DNA from: Zoogloea sp041908905
Lineage (GTDB): Bacteria; Pseudomonadota; Gammaproteobacteria; Burkholderiales; Rhodocyclaceae
Direction of reading: 5' to 3'
DNA length: 64,000 bases
Assembly: GCF_041908905.1 (NCBI RefSeq)
Contig: NZ_JAYREK010000011.1
Coordinates: 40,531 to 104,530, forward strand
The position numbers and the translations under genes were made by a program. A model generated the notes under the pieces. That model was not told the DNA's origin, searched no databases, and saw nothing but the letters and a program-made list of their open reading frames with translations. Positions 63,451 to 64,000 of this stretch are shown here, piece by piece. How positions within the stretch are numbered: position 1 is the first letter of the stretch; each line of letters starts with the position of its first letter.

Positions 63451-64000
63451 CGCGAACCTTCGGGCGCGCGCGGCGTCACGCGATCCATGTCATTCAAAAC
63501 GGAGTCTCGCAAACGGAATGAGCGCTACAAAGACCATACTTTACCCTTAAACGGATCCCGCTCCCCGCGGCCTGCGGCGCAGCTCCGGCGGGGCATGTGC
63601 AGGGCATCGGATGGGGTCCGGCCCGGCTTGTCCCGGCGGCGCGGCCCCGCGCCATGCCGGGCCGATACGGAGTGATATGCGCAGTGAACGACAAAAACGC
63701 GCCCGACCTTGATGGGCCGCCCCGCAGGCTCGGGGCGATCGGGGAGGGGGTGCCGTGGCCGGCGGGATGGAGGCGGCGAGCGGGCCGGGGACGGCCGGCG
63801 GCGGGGGCCGGAAAGCCGGATGGCTCCGGGGAAGGGGAGGCGCGGGCGCGACATGCCGCGCCGGCGGGACGTCGGGGCGCACGCAGGGCGTGGTGGGATC
63901 TACCGTGGTCGCCAGGGCCGGGGCGCCGGGGCCGGCGAGGCGGGCAACCGGGGGCTTGATCGTGCTGCCCCAATGCAAATGCGCCGGCAGGTGGGGCCTG
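63451..64000. other. Non-coding or undetermined end region
   Basis: The last 550 bases contain no reading frame that I can support. The available frames are Pro/Arg/Ala-rich products of GC-skewed sequence with no motif or convincing ribosome site. The first 100 bases are the kinase's upstream region and include an AT-richer patch at about 63490-63550, where its promoter should be. No repeat or RNA gene was recognised. Confidence 0.5.

Noticed and set aside
63547..63978. 143-residue Pro/Ala-rich open frame at the window end
   Set aside because: Composition and lack of any motif or start site match GC-driven spurious frames.

Overview
The window is one contiguous, very GC-rich, gene-dense stretch (roughly 70% G+C by eye). 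Gene content points to a betaproteobacterium of the Rhodocyclales (Azoarcus/Thauera/Zoogloea-like). The supporting markers are a polA neighbourhood with DUF2782 and DUF2242 proteins, a PEP-CTERM-sorted extracellular protein, a flavocytochrome c-type sulfide dehydrogenase flavoprotein, and a partial type VI secretion (T6SS) locus. This taxonomic placement is inference from gene content. No rRNA, tRNA, insertion sequence or CRISPR array was recognised.

Layout. 1-3195: the end of an LPS/polysaccharide operon (GT9 heptosyltransferase-like fragment, two GT4 glycosyltransferases, polysaccharide deacetylase), all coupled by ATGA overlaps. 3232-11277: a winged-helix regulator, rlmI, the DUF484-dapF-CoA-binding protein operon, then divergent sppA and a SulP transporter fused to STAS and cyclic-nucleotide-binding domains. 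11358-13235: an LprI-like gene broken by one in-frame TGA at a conserved Trp, a DUF2782 protein, four tandem 78-80 bp repeats and a LOG-family protein. 13297-20934: polA, DUF2242 lipoprotein, MltB-like transglycosylase, queF, murB, a protein with a CheZ-like Asp-x3-Gln motif, and a cupin. 20978-25202: OmpA lipoprotein, YihY-family membrane protein, zinc alcohol dehydrogenase, retropepsin-like protease, hemerythrin. 25448-26893: a lower-GC exported delta-60-repeat protein with its own promoter/operator region. 26995-31931: long CoA-transferase, PEP-CTERM phytase/esterase-like protein, triple rhodanese.

32024-40679 is a T6SS accessory island: proline-rich membrane protein (divergent), M15 peptidase resembling TagX, unknown two-helix membrane protein, tssM, tagF, and an OmpA-type protein. 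None of the sheath, tube, baseplate or ATPase genes are in the window. 40884-43535 encodes a lipid-anchored monohaem cytochrome c and a Tat-exported FccB-like flavoprotein. That flavoprotein keeps both redox-disulfide cysteines but has Ser where FccB has its FAD-linking Cys. It is followed by a PepSY / cytochrome b / PepSY / two-component cassette (43734-47056).

47251-56461 is recC-recB-recD with a plausible sigma70 promoter. Beyond it lies the least explained region: an ADP-ribosylglycohydrolase, two small unknown proteins, a CDKN3-like protein-tyrosine phosphatase, a WYL-domain regulator and a large MASE3-PAS hybrid histidine kinase. The last four minus-strand genes (kinase, WYL, phosphatase, 117-aa protein) are closely spaced and could be one transcript. 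This locus and the non-canonical FccAB pair are the best candidates for undescribed systems here.
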